Below are positions 6,770 through 15,256 of a stretch of DNA of 64,000 nucleotides, one piece after another. The notes below the pieces were generated by a model. The model was not told the origin of the DNA. It worked only from the letters and a program-made list of their open reading frames with translations, and ran no database searches. Source of the stretch: Microbacteriaceae bacterium (lineage in GTDB: Bacteria; Actinomycetota; Actinomycetes; Actinomycetales; Microbacteriaceae); the NCBI GenBank assembly GCA_019638805.1, contig JAHBTA010000001.1, forward strand, positions 558,001 to 622,000. The letters are read 5' to 3'. Position numbers and translations under genes: made by a program. Every line of letters begins with the position of its first letter. Position 1 is the stretch's first letter.

Positions 6770-8034
6770 GGCTGCTCACCCCCGATCGCCACGGGCTCGA
6801 AGGCCGGCACCTCGGGCGAGCGCTCATCCGGCCAGTGCAGCGCGACAGTCGTGCCCGCACCCGGCGCGGAATGGATCTCGGCGTGACCGCCCGCGCTCGA
6901 CATGCGCTCGACGATCGAGACCCGCACTCCGAGGCGCTCGGTGGGCACGATCGCCGGGTCGAAACCCCGTCCGCGATCGCCCACCTCGACGCGGATGCCG
7001 CCCTCCTTCTCCCCGGACAGCGCGACCCAGCGCTCCACACCCGCACCCGCGTGCTGGAGGCTGTTCACCATGCCCTGAACGGCGGCCGAGTACAGCGCCT
7101 CGGCGGCGGGGATCGGCAGGCTGATGCGCCCGATGTCATCCGAGCGCACCTCGAAGGGCTGCGACATGGTCGCGGCCGCCTCCGAGATCCGGCCGGCGAG
7201 CACGCCGGCGGGGACCATCGCATCCGTGTCGGGCGCGACCGCCACCGCCTCGCGAAGGTGCCCGATCGCGTTGCCCGCCATGGTGGCCGCGACCTCCTTC
7301 GCCTCGGGCGTCTCGGCCCGCGCGGCCGACAGCAGGGTGGTCAGCACGCTGTCGTGCACGATGGCGTCGACCTGCACGCGCTCGGCCTCGATGGCATGCT
7401 GGCGCACCGCGTGCGAGTAGCGCTCGAGAGCGGTCCGCTGCGCCCGGTCCACCTGAGCGGCCGCCTGCCGCAGCATCGTGAAGATGATCGTGATGACCCC
7501 GCCCAGGATGAGCGCGAAGACCGAGTCCAGCGCCGCGCGCGAGGGCCCCACGTCCCCGCCCCACGGGGTGAGCCGGACGACGGCGTAGACCAGCGGCACG
7601 ATGATCAGGTAGACCGCGGCCCAGCGCACCTCGAGTCCGATCGCCGCCATCGAGGTCGCGACGGTCATGATGCCGTACAGCCAGAAGCTGCCCGTCGTCG
7701 TGGCGCCCGGGTCGAGCACCGCGAAGGGCCAGCTCACGAGCGCCACCAGGTAGATCATCGCGAAGGTCGTGCTCGCGACCCGCACCCGGCGGCGGACGAT
7801 CGACGCGACGAGCATGACGAGCATGCTCGCCAGGAGCCCGCCGATGAAGACGATGTTCCAGGCCAGGTGCGTGTTGTGCAGCTGGGAGAGGATCGCGGGG
7901 GCGGTCTGCGCGAGGAACGCGATGCCGAAGCCGGCCGCCGAACGGGACACGGCGGTCTCGACGCGGCGCAGGCTGAGCGGGTTGCGGACCTGACGCCCGC
8001 GCGGCGGGGCGGCGACCTGGCCGCTAGCTGCCAT
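6766..8034 (-). CDS. Sensor histidine kinase (HisKA_3/NarL type)
   Basis: A 422-residue membrane kinase. About six hydrophobic segments span residues 33-190, followed by a coiled segment and the phospho-acceptor His at about residue 227 in DAIVHDSVLTTLL. The ATPase domain shows the N box GMVNSLQHAG and the G1 box GDRGRGFDPAIVPTERLG and ends with AGAGTTVALHW. It should phosphorylate the response regulator encoded just upstream, with which it overlaps by 11 bases. No extracellular domain of any size is present, so the signal is probably sensed within the membrane. Confidence 0.9.
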   Translation of the reverse strand: MAASGQVAAPPRGRQVRNPLSLRRVETAVSRSAAGFGIAFLAQTAPAILSQLHNTHLAWNIVFIGGLLASMLVMLVASIVRRRVRVASTTFAMIYLVALVSWPFAVLDPGATTTGSFWLYGIMTVATSMAAIGLEVRWAAVYLIIVPLVYAVVRLTPWGGDVGPSRAALDSVFALILGGVITIIFTMLRQAAAQVDRAQRTALERYSHAVRQHAIEAERVQVDAIVHDSVLTTLLSAARAETPEAKEVAATMAGNAIGHLREAVAVAPDTDAMVPAGVLAGRISEAAATMSQPFEVRSDDIGRISLPIPAAEALYSAAVQGMVNSLQHAGAGVERWVALSGEKEGGIRVEVGDRGRGFDPAIVPTERLGVRVSIVERMSSAGGHAEIHSAPGAGTTVALHWPDERSPEVPAFEPVAIGGEQP

Positions 8035-8731
8035 CGCCCGCGTCGGGGTCGAGTCCCGGCAGGATCCCGTCCTCCACCGCGCGGCGCAGCAGGTCGACCT
8101 TGGTGGGCGCCGGGCGTCCCACCTCCACGTACTTCACGCGGATCCGGTCGAGGTACTCGCGTGCGGTCGAGTACCCGATGCCCAGCTGCTCGGCCGCGTG
8201 CTTGAGCGGCATCCCGGACGCGTACAGGTGCAGGATCTCGCGCTCGCGTCGACCCAGCTGCGCCTTGGCGAAGTCGCGGTCGGCGTCGATCGCGGTGGCC
8301 CACTCCAGGTTGTTGAGCACCTCGCCCCGCGCGACCGTCGCGGCCGCCGCGATGACGGTCTTGGTCGCCGACGACTTGGGGATGACGCCCGCGGCACCCG
8401 CCGCGAGCGCCTCGCGCACCAGGGCGACCCGGTCCGCGATGCTGTGGACGAGTACCCCGGAACCGACCGCTTGCACGTCCTTGACGTTCTCGGTGACGCT
8501 GGAGCCGTCGCCCAGCGACAGGTCGAGCACGGTCACATCGACCTCGCGCCCGCGCAGCTCGTGGATGAGCTCTTTGACGTTGGAGGCCACGCACACCACG
8601 TCGTAGCCCTCGTCGGCGAACGCCGCGGTGAGGCCCAGGCGCACCGACTCGTGGTCGTCGACGATCGCCACCCGCACCGCCTTGGCGGGCGCGTCGGCAC
8701 CCGGCGAGTGCTGGATCGCCTGCACGCTCAT
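8024..8731 (-). CDS. LuxR/NarL-family response regulator
   Basis: A 235-residue regulator. The receiver domain has the acidic pair in VRVAIVDDHESVRLG, the phosphorylated Asp in VTVLDLSLGDG and the Lys in GVIPKSSATKT. The output helix-turn-helix LGRREREILHLYASG followed by AAEQLGIGYSTAREYLDRIRVKY is of LuxR type. ATG 8731 was chosen because GGGGGAG lies just upstream; a longer frame exists but would run through that ribosome site. It is the first gene of a three-gene operon with the kinase and the kinase-like membrane protein. Targets are unknown; none is adjacent on the same strand. Confidence 0.9.
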   Translation of the reverse strand: MSVQAIQHSPGADAPAKAVRVAIVDDHESVRLGLTAAFADEGYDVVCVASNVKELIHELRGREVDVTVLDLSLGDGSSVTENVKDVQAVGSGVLVHSIADRVALVREALAAGAAGVIPKSSATKTVIAAAATVARGEVLNNLEWATAIDADRDFAKAQLGRREREILHLYASGMPLKHAAEQLGIGYSTAREYLDRIRVKYVEVGRPAPTKVDLLRRAVEDGILPGLDPDAGDGS

Positions 8732-8789
8732 CTGGTCTCCCCCGGGTCGTGGGCGGCGTCGAACCGCCTGCGCCATGGTACCGCGCGGC

Positions 8790-10013
8790 TCAGTCCCGGA
8801 CGAGGAGTCCGACCGCCTCCACGTGGTGCGTCATGGGGAACAGGTCGAAGGCCCGCAGACCCTCCAGCCGGTACCCGTGGGCGGCCAGGAGGCCCACGTC
8901 GCGGGCGAAGGCCACCGGATCGCAGGCGACGTACACGAGCTGCGCGGGCCGCACCGCGGCGAGCGCGTCGACCACCGCACGGCCCGCGCCGGCGCGCGGC
9001 GGGTCGAGCACGACGGTCGCCGACTCCAGCCGCGCGCGCTCGGCGCGCGATGCATCGGCCAGCCCGCGCACCCAGTGCTCCACGCGCGCCGTGACCGCGC
9101 GGGCGCCGACCCAGTCGGCGAGGTTGGTCGCGGCATGTTCGGTCGCCCGCGCGTCGGACTCGACGCTCGTGATGCGCAGGGCACCGAACCGGTCGCCGAG
9201 CGCCGCCGCGAGCAGCCCGACACCGCCGTACAGGTCGAGGTTGGCGGCCGCCGGGTCGAACCGGGCCGCGTCGACCGCGACCGCCACGGCATCGCTCAGG
9301 GTCCCGGCCGCGTGCCGGTGCACCTGCCAGAAGCCGGAGTCGTCGACGAGGAACTCGCGCTCGCCCACCCGCTCGCGCACCACGCTGCGCTGCTGAGCGC
9401 CCACGATCATGCGGGCGCCGCCCACCGAAGGCGCGAGCAGGTCGACGTGCCCCGTCGCCGGTTCAAAGCGCTCGGCGAGCGGCGCGATCTCGCGCAGCTC
9501 GTCGACCGCGAGCGGCAGATCGGCGACCGGGACGACCGTGTGCGAGCGTGCGGCATAGGGGCCGACCGTCCCGTCCTCCGCGACGTGCAGGCGGACGCGG
9601 GTGCGCCATCCCGTGCCGTCGGCAGGACCGGGCAGTGCCTCGACCGGGGTGACCCGCTCGATCCCCGCGAACCGCGCGAGCGCCTCGGCCAGAACCCGCG
9701 CCTTGAGCTCGCGCTGGTGCCCGGGCTCGATGTGGCCGAACTCCGCCCCGCCCGCCCTCCGCTCGGGATCGCGGGCCGGCCCCGCCTCGGGCCAGGGGTG
9801 CTCGCGGCGGTGGGGACTGGCATCCAGGACGCGCACGGTGTCGGCGCGCCAGAACGACTTCTTGTCGTCGTCGGAGATGCGCGCCAGGACGCGCTCGCCG
9901 GGGATCGCGTCGGAGACGAACACCACGCGGCCGTCGAGCCGGGCGACGCTCACGCCGCCGTGCGCGATGTTGGTAGCGTCGAGTTCGACCTCGCGGCCGC
10001 GCATCTCACCCAT
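8790..10013 (-). CDS. TRAM-domain class I SAM-dependent RNA uridine methyltransferase
   Basis: A 407-residue TrmA/RlmD-family protein. An N-terminal TRAM domain (residues 5-60) is followed by a central region and a Rossmann methyltransferase with DLYGGVG (SAM binding), ATVVLDPPRAG and YVACDP carrying the catalytic Cys, then FDLFPMTHHVE. The iron-sulfur cysteines seen in E. coli RlmD are absent; the matching stretch around WPEAGPARDP has none, as I recall for other actinobacterial members. It probably makes 5-methyluridine in rRNA or tRNA. The start at 10013 follows a TATGCT box with seven bases; a start at 10025 would overlap the box. Confidence 0.85.
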   Translation of the reverse strand: MGEMRGREVELDATNIAHGGVSVARLDGRVVFVSDAIPGERVLARISDDDKKSFWRADTVRVLDASPHRREHPWPEAGPARDPERRAGGAEFGHIEPGHQRELKARVLAEALARFAGIERVTPVEALPGPADGTGWRTRVRLHVAEDGTVGPYAARSHTVVPVADLPLAVDELREIAPLAERFEPATGHVDLLAPSVGGARMIVGAQQRSVVRERVGEREFLVDDSGFWQVHRHAAGTLSDAVAVAVDAARFDPAAANLDLYGGVGLLAAALGDRFGALRITSVESDARATEHAATNLADWVGARAVTARVEHWVRGLADASRAERARLESATVVLDPPRAGAGRAVVDALAAVRPAQLVYVACDPVAFARDVGLLAAHGYRLEGLRAFDLFPMTHHVEAVGLLVRD

Positions 10014-10020
10014 CCCTCCG

Positions 10021-10026
10021 AGCATA
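10021..10026 (-). promoter_or_regulatory. -10 box of the RNA methyltransferase gene
   Basis: TATGCT on the minus strand ends seven bases before ATG 10013. Confidence 0.5.
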
Positions 10027-10036
10027 GGAGCCGCCT

Positions 10037-10678
10037 GTGGGCACGCCCGTGCGCCTCTACCTCGCGTCGACCTCGCCGGCGCGGCTGGCCACCCTGCGGG
10101 CCGCCGGGATCGAGCCGGACGCGCTGCCCTCGCACGTCGACGAGGATGCGGCGGTCGCCGGAGCGGGCCCCCTCACCCCCGCAGAACTCGTCCTGCTCCT
10201 CGCGCGGCTCAAGGCCGAGGCCGTCGCGGCGGCGGGTCCGGGTGAGGGCGCCGCCTTCGACGGACTGATCCTGGGCGGGGATTCGGTCTTCGAGCTCGAT
10301 GGGGTGATCTACGGCAAACCGCACCTGCCCGAGACGGCGCGCGAGCGGTGGCGGCTGCAGCGCGGGCGCTCGGGCGTGCTGCACTCCGGGCACTGGCTCA
10401 TCGACGCGCGCGGCGGTGTCATCGGGCGAAGCGCGGGGGCGTCGGCGGCCGCCACCGTGCATTTCGCCGCGGACGTCGACGACGACGAGATCGACGCGTA
10501 CATCGCGACCGGCGAGCCGCTCGAGGTCGCGGGCGCGTTCACGATCGACGCGCGCGGCGCGGGGTTCATCACCGGGGTCGAGGGCGACCCGCACACGGTC
10601 GTGGGGCTCAGCGTCCCGGTGCTGCGGGAGCTCGTGCGCTCCCTCGGGATTGCATGGCCGGACCTCTGGAACGGCTAG
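10037..10678 (+). CDS. maf: Maf family nucleoside triphosphate pyrophosphatase
   Basis: A 213-residue Maf protein starting at GTG 10037. It begins with LYLASTSPARLATLRAAGI, the conserved phosphate-binding start, and has LILGGDSVFELDGVIYGKP and AGAFTIDARGAGFITGVEGD further on. It hydrolyses non-canonical or modified pyrimidine nucleoside triphosphates such as dTTP or UTP analogues. Lying between the accDE and accA3 genes it keeps the mycobacterial order. The divergent RNA methyltransferase starts only 23 bases away, so the two share a very short promoter region. Confidence 0.92.
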   Translation: MGTPVRLYLASTSPARLATLRAAGIEPDALPSHVDEDAAVAGAGPLTPAELVLLLARLKAEAVAAAGPGEGAAFDGLILGGDSVFELDGVIYGKPHLPETARERWRLQRGRSGVLHSGHWLIDARGGVIGRSAGASAAATVHFAADVDDDEIDAYIATGEPLEVAGAFTIDARGAGFITGVEGDPHTVVGLSVPVLRELVRSLGIAWPDLWNG

Positions 10679-10746
10679 CGGATCGCTACAGCGTCGCGCA
10701 TCCTGATCTGTAGAGGGTCGACAAACCGGGCGGGTGGGTGAACCCA

Positions 10747-10752
10747 TAGGCT
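10747..10752 (+). promoter_or_regulatory. -10 box of accA3
   Basis: TAGGCT ends eight bases before ATG 10761. It rules against the in-frame start at 10734, which would lie upstream of the box. Confidence 0.6.
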
Positions 10753-10760
10753 GGGGCACT

Positions 10761-12521
10761 ATGGCGCGCATCACCAAGGTTCTCATTGCCAATCGGGGAG
10801 AGATCGCGGTACGCGTCATCAGAGCCGCGCGCGACGCGGGCCTGGGCTCCGTCGCGGTCTACGCGGACCAGGACCGGGACGCCCGGCACGTGAAGCTGGC
10901 CGACGAGGCGTACGCGCTCGACGGCGCCACGAGCGCCGAGAGCTACCTGGTCATCGACAAGCTGCTCTCGGTCGCGCGGCGCTCGGGCGCCGACGCGGTG
11001 CATCCGGGCTACGGGTTCCTGGCCGAGAACGCCGACTTCGCGCGGGCGGTCATCGACGCCGGACTCATCTGGATCGGACCGCCGCCCGAGGCGATCGAGC
11101 GCCTCGGCGACAAGGTGTCGGCACGACACGTGGCCGAGAAGGTCGGGGCGCCGCTCGCGCCGGGAACGCTCAACCCGGTCGCCGATGCGTCCGAGGTGCT
11201 GGCCTTCGTCGACGAGGTCGGGCTTCCGGTGGCCATCAAGGCCGCTTTCGGCGGCGGCGGGCGCGGGCTCAAAGTGGCGCGCACGCGCGAGGAGGTGCCC
11301 GAGCTCTTCGAGTCGGCGACGCGCGAGGCGGTCGCCGCGTTCGGCCGGGGCGAGTGCTTCGTCGAGAAGTACCTGGACGAGCCTCGGCACGTGGAGACGC
11401 AGTGCCTGGCCGACGCTGCCGGCAATGTGGTCGTGGTGTCCACGCGCGACTGCTCGCTGCAGCGCCGGCACCAGAAGCTCGTGGAGGAGGCGCCCGCGCC
11501 GTTCCTCACCGACGAGCAGCGCTCTCTGCTGTATGACTCGTCGAAAGCCATCCTGAAGGAGGTCGGGTACCTCGGTGCGGGGACGTGCGAGTTCCTGATC
11601 GGCAAGGACGGCACGGTCTCCTTCCTCGAGGTCAACACCCGCCTGCAGGTCGAGCACCCGGTGTCGGAGGAGGTCACCGGCATCGACCTGGTGCGCGAGC
11701 AGTTCCGCATCGCCGAGGGCGGCACGCTCGACTACGACGACCCGGAGACGTACGGGCACTCGATCGAGTTCCGCATCAACGGCGAGGATCCCGGACGCGG
11801 CTTCCTGCCGATGCCCGGCCCGGTGAGCGTGCTGCGCTTCCCCGGCGGACCGGGGGTGCGGGTCGACTCCGGTGTCACGACCGGCGACGTCATCTCGGGG
11901 GCGTTCGACTCGCTCTTGGCCAAGCTCATCGTGACCGGCTCCGACCGTGCAGACGCCCTCGAGCGCTCGCGCCGGGCGCTCGACGAGTTCGAGGTCGCGG
12001 GCCTTCCGACCGTGCTGCCGTTCCACCGGAAGATCGTGCGCGACCCGGCCTTCACGGCGCCCGACGGGCACTTCGGGGTGTACACCCGGTGGATCGAGAC
12101 CGACTTCGACAACGACCTCGAGCCGTGGGGTGGCATGCTGCCCGAGTCGGGTCAGGCCGAGAAGCGCCACGAGGTCGTCGTGGAGGTCGAGGGCAAGCGC
12201 ATCTCGGTGTCCCTGCCGACCAAGCTGCTGCCCACGAGCGGCTCCGTCTCCAACGCACCGGCCCCGCGTCGGCGCTCGGGCGGAACGGTCGCGGCCGGTG
12301 CGAGCGGCGACACGGTCAAGAGCCCCATGCAGGCCACGGTGGTCAAGGTCGCGGTGGCCGAGGGCGACAAGGTCGTCAAGGGAGACCTGGTAGTCGTGCT
12401 CGAGGCCATGAAGATGGAGCAGCCGCTGTCCGCCCACAAGGACGGCACGATCGCCCGCATCGACGCCGCCGTCGGCACCACGGTCTCCGCCGGCCACGCC
12501 CTCCTGGCCATCCTCGACTAG
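10761..12521 (+). CDS. accA3: Acyl-CoA carboxylase alpha chain: biotin carboxylase plus biotin carrier
   Basis: A 586-residue fusion. Residues 1-450 are biotin carboxylase: [20 protein letters not shown] at the start, the ATP-grasp Gly-rich loop [33 protein letters not shown] and EFRINGEDP. After a Pro/Ala-rich linker the biotin carrier domain occupies the last 75 residues with EAMKMEQ, whose Lys is the BirA target. It carboxylates biotin using bicarbonate and ATP and serves AccD/AccE. The start at 10761 is fixed by the TAGGCT box. In mycobacteria AccA3 serves several carboxylases; that may hold here. Confidence 0.94.
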   Translation: MARITKVLIANRGEIAVRVIRAARDAGLGSVAVYADQDRDARHVKLADEAYALDGATSAESYLVIDKLLSVARRSGADAVHPGYGFLAENADFARAVIDAGLIWIGPPPEAIERLGDKVSARHVAEKVGAPLAPGTLNPVADASEVLAFVDEVGLPVAIKAAFGGGGRGLKVARTREEVPELFESATREAVAAFGRGECFVEKYLDEPRHVETQCLADAAGNVVVVSTRDCSLQRRHQKLVEEAPAPFLTDEQRSLLYDSSKAILKEVGYLGAGTCEFLIGKDGTVSFLEVNTRLQVEHPVSEEVTGIDLVREQFRIAEGGTLDYDDPETYGHSIEFRINGEDPGRGFLPMPGPVSVLRFPGGPGVRVDSGVTTGDVISGAFDSLLAKLIVTGSDRADALERSRRALDEFEVAGLPTVLPFHRKIVRDPAFTAPDGHFGVYTRWIETDFDNDLEPWGGMLPESGQAEKRHEVVVEVEGKRISVSLPTKLLPTSGSVSNAPAPRRRSGGTVAAGASGDTVKSPMQATVVKVAVAEGDKVVKGDLVVVLEAMKMEQPLSAHKDGTIARIDAAVGTTVSAGHALLAILD

Positions 12522-12554
12522 CGGTCACCAGCCATCGCCGCGGCGCTTTGTAAA

Positions 12555-12579
12555 CCGCGCGGCGCTACAAACCCCCGCG
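12555..12579 (+). repeat. Left copy of repeat flanking the AbiEi/DUF559-type gene
   Basis: CCGCGCGG, two bases, CTACAAAC, then CGCG. The matching copy is at 13662-13685, on the other side of the gene at 12611-13531. Nearby TTTGTAAAC and GTTTACAG motifs give further partial inverted copies on this side. Confidence 0.6.
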
Positions 12580-12610
12580 CCGTTTACAGACCACGGCGGC
12601 GATACCGCGG

Positions 12611-13531
12611 TCACCACCGCAGACCCGACGACCTCAGCCGTCGCACGAGGGCGGCGGGGTCTCGTGCCACCCGCCACTCCCACCGGGCGAAACCCTCGCT
12701 CTGGCGACGCAGCTCGTCTTCGCGCAGCTTCTCCTGGTAGACGATCTCGGCGGCGCTGCGCCCACGGGTCAGCTGGGGGTCGAGGTACTTTCCCTTGCCA
12801 TCGAACTCACCGATGATCCGCTGCTCAGGCCACCAGAAGTCGACCGCCCAGACGCCTCCGCGTTCGCGCGGGAACTCCTGCTGCAGTACGGGTGGCGGCA
12901 CACCCGCCCTCATCATGGTCACCCTGCTCAGGGACTCGCCGGGCGACTCGGCGAGCCCGTCCGCGATTCCGACCACGTACCGCGCACGGGCGGAGCCGTG
13001 GCGCATCGGGACGAGTTCGACCTCGGCCGCCAGCGCTTCTCGGATCTCGTACCGATGCAGAGCGGCGTCTGCCACGGCGACCGCCCGCTCGAGGTTCCCC
13101 AGCCGCGCGACATCGACCACCGTGCGGCCGAGGCTCGTGACGGTGAGCCCCTCGACACGCTCGAGCCGCGGTGGCACCCCGACGGCGTGGCGCTGAACCA
13201 CGGACGTGGACCTGCCGCCGGATGCGACCGGGCCCAGCACATGCACCGTGGTCGGCCAACGGCCCAGCCACGGCAGTTGCCAGAGCGCCGCCGCCGAGGC
13301 GTGCGAGAACACCAACTCTTGCGCCGAGGTGGTTGCGACCGCTCGCGCGAGCGTCCGGTAGCGCTCGTCGGAACCCATCGCATTCCACCTCTCCGCAGGC
13401 AGGTACGCGCCCCGGCAGACGCGTACGAGCTCACCCCGCGCTGCCATCGACGCCAGAGCCACCCGGCCGCTCGCCGTCACCATGTCACGGGCGAGCAGGA
13501 ACTCATACCTCCAGGCCTGGTCATCGATCAC
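12611..13531 (-). CDS. AbiEi-like antitoxin domain protein with DUF559/Vsr-type nuclease domain
   Basis: A 306-residue protein starting at GTG 13531. The N-terminal 60 residues (through RGELVRVCRGAYLPAE) resemble the winged-helix domain of AbiEi-type antitoxins. The C-terminal part from about residue 205 has SPGESLSR, WAVDFWWPEQRIIGEFDGKGKY, which fits the E...D...ExK core of the DUF559/Vsr PD-(D/E)XK fold. No AbiEii partner lies next to it, so a classical type IV toxin-antitoxin pair is not supported. It interrupts the conserved accA3-lpdA order and is flanked by direct repeats, suggesting late arrival. Role unknown. Confidence 0.7.
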   Translation of the reverse strand: MIDDQAWRYEFLLARDMVTASGRVALASMAARGELVRVCRGAYLPAERWNAMGSDERYRTLARAVATTSAQELVFSHASAAALWQLPWLGRWPTTVHVLGPVASGGRSTSVVQRHAVGVPPRLERVEGLTVTSLGRTVVDVARLGNLERAVAVADAALHRYEIREALAAEVELVPMRHGSARARYVVGIADGLAESPGESLSRVTMMRAGVPPPVLQQEFPRERGGVWAVDFWWPEQRIIGEFDGKGKYLDPQLTRGRSAAEIVYQEKLREDELRRQSEGFARWEWRVARDPAALVRRLRSSGLRW

Positions 13532-13661
13532 ACCTCAGGGTCGCGCGACGCAACCGGCCACCGCCTCGCCGAGAGCCGAACTGTGGACGACGCCACGGCA
13601 TCCACCCCTCGGGAAGAACGGTCAGCGCGCTTGTTCGTGAACTGCGCGGGCGCATGAAGCG

Positions 13662-13685
13662 CCGCGCGGTCTACAAACGACCGCG
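13662..13685 (+). repeat. Right copy of flanking repeat
   Basis: CCGCGCGG, one base, CTACAAAC, three bases, CGCG, matching 12555-12579 in the same orientation, about 1.1 kb away. Confidence 0.6.
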
Positions 13686-13694
13686 TGCATACAC

Positions 13695-13729
13695 GGGCCG
13701 GCGCCGGGCCGGCGCCGGGCCGCGGCGCC
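13695..13729 (+). repeat. Tandem 11-base GC-rich repeat
   Basis: GGGCCGGCGCC occurs at 13695-13705 and 13706-13716, and a third copy with two extra bases at 13717-13729. Each unit is nearly self-complementary, so the array can fold; it lies just beyond the stop of the minus-strand lpdA gene and may help end its transcript. Confidence 0.6.
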
Positions 13730-13734
13730 AGGCG

Positions 13735-15171
13735 TCAGCCGACGATGTGCATCGCCCGCGCGGCGTCGGTGATCGCGCCCGAGAGGGACGGGTAGACGCT
13801 GAACGCGCGGGCGATCTGGTCCACCGTGAGGCGGTGCTCCACGGCGAGCGCGATCGGCAGGATGAGGTCCGACGCCTTGGGCGCCACGACGACGCCACCG
13901 ATCACGGTGCCCGACCCGGTGCGCGCGAAGAGCTTCACGAAGCCGTCGGTGATGCCCAGCATCTTGGCGCGCGGGTTCGACTCGAGCGGCAGCTTGTAGA
14001 TCTCGCCCTGCGCGAGGCCCTCCTCGATCTGCTTCTGCGACCACCCCACGGTCGCCACCTCGGGCTGCGTGAAGATGTTCGAGGTCACGTTGCGCAGCTC
14101 GGTCGGCGAGACCGCATCCCCCAGCGCGTGGAACACCGCGGTGCGCCCCTGCATCGAGGCGACGGATGCCAGCGGCAGGAAATCGCTGCAGTCCCCGGCC
14201 GCGTAGACAGCCGGCATCGACGTGCGTGCGACGCGGTTGACCCGGATGTGGCCGGACTCCGAGAGCTGCACCCCGGCCTCCTCGAGCCCGATGCCCGAGG
14301 TGTTCGGCACCGACCCGACAGCCATGAGCGCGTGCGATCCCTCGACCGTGCGCCCATCGGCCAGGGTCACCACGACACCCTCGCCGCTGCGCTCGACGCT
14401 CTGCGCCCGGCTCTTGTTGAGCACGTGCATGCCGTGCCGCTCGAAGACGTCGCCGATCACGCGGGCCGCGTCGGCATCCTCACCGGGAAGCACCTGCTCG
14501 CGCGACGACACGAGCGTGACCTTCGACCCGAGCGCCAGGTACGCGGAGGCGAACTCGGCACCCGTGACGCCTGACCCGACCACGATCATGTGCTCGGGCA
14601 CCTCCTCCAGCGTGTACAGCTGGGTCCAGGTGAAGATGCGCTCGCCATCAGGTACCGCCGAGGGCAGGATGCGGGGGCTGGCCCCCACGGACACCACGAG
14701 CGTGTCGGCGTCCACCGAATCGAAATCGGTGCGGGACTTGCCCGTCCCGGTGGACACCACGATCCGGTTCGGCCCGTCGAGCCGCCCGTCCCCGGTGACG
14801 ATGCGCACGCCGGCCCGGGTGAGCTGCTTCTTCATGTCCTCGGACTGCCGGCGCGCGAGCAGCAGCAGCCGACGGTTGACCGCGCCCAGGTTGACGGCCA
14901 CCTCGGGCCGCACCGCCCGGCCAGCGTCGGTGCGGGTGAAGAACTGCACGCCCATGTCGGAGGCCTCGCCCACCGACAGCGCGGACTCCGCCGTCGCGAT
15001 GAGCGTCTTCGACGGCACCACGTCGGTGAGCACGGCCGAGCCCCCGACGCCCGCGCGCTCGACCAGGGTGACCTCGGCGCCGAGCTGCGCACCGGCGAGG
15101 GCGGCCTCGTACCCGCCCGGCCCCCCGCCGAGCACCGCGAGCCGATGGACGCGTCCGAACACATGGGCCAT
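13735..15171 (-). CDS. lpdA: NAD(P)H-quinone dehydrogenase, LpdA type flavoprotein
   Basis: A 478-residue two-dinucleotide-binding flavoprotein. FAD binding is seen in LAVLGGGPGGYEAALAGAQLG (residues 11-31) and AVYAAGDCSDFLPLA (near 310), and NAD(P)H binding in IVVGSGVTGAEFASAYLALG. At the place where dihydrolipoamide dehydrogenases carry the redox disulfide this protein reads GVGGSAVLTDVVPSKT, without either Cys, so it cannot act as a lipoamide dehydrogenase. That is the pattern of M. tuberculosis LpdA (Rv3303c), a quinone reductase that helps against oxidative stress. It lies next to punA and pmmB as in mycobacteria. Confidence 0.88.
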   Translation of the reverse strand: MAHVFGRVHRLAVLGGGPGGYEAALAGAQLGAEVTLVERAGVGGSAVLTDVVPSKTLIATAESALSVGEASDMGVQFFTRTDAGRAVRPEVAVNLGAVNRRLLLLARRQSEDMKKQLTRAGVRIVTGDGRLDGPNRIVVSTGTGKSRTDFDSVDADTLVVSVGASPRILPSAVPDGERIFTWTQLYTLEEVPEHMIVVGSGVTGAEFASAYLALGSKVTLVSSREQVLPGEDADAARVIGDVFERHGMHVLNKSRAQSVERSGEGVVVTLADGRTVEGSHALMAVGSVPNTSGIGLEEAGVQLSESGHIRVNRVARTSMPAVYAAGDCSDFLPLASVASMQGRTAVFHALGDAVSPTELRNVTSNIFTQPEVATVGWSQKQIEEGLAQGEIYKLPLESNPRAKMLGITDGFVKLFARTGSGTVIGGVVVAPKASDLILPIALAVEHRLTVDQIARAFSVYPSLSGAITDAARAMHIVG

Positions 15172-15244
15172 GGGTCCATTCTCGCGGGTCCGGGGGCCCC
15201 GATGCGCAGCCGAGCACGCTCACCCGGGCGGCGGGTCGCGCGGC

Positions 15245-15250
15245 TAGTCT
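15245..15250 (+). promoter_or_regulatory. -10 box of punA
   Basis: TAGTCT ends six bases before ATG 15257. Confidence 0.6.
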
Positions 15251-15256
15251 GACCCC

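Noticed and set aside
10686..12497. 603-codon open frame on the minus strand
   Set aside because: Antisense shadow of accA3, which has clear biotin carboxylase and carrier motifs.
12611..13531. Complete type IV toxin-antitoxin system
   Set aside because: Only an AbiEi-like N-terminal domain is present; no AbiEii-type nucleotidyltransferase lies next to it.
13695..13729. CRISPR array
   Set aside because: Three 11-base units without spacers; a simple tandem repeat. No other array-like pattern was seen in the window.
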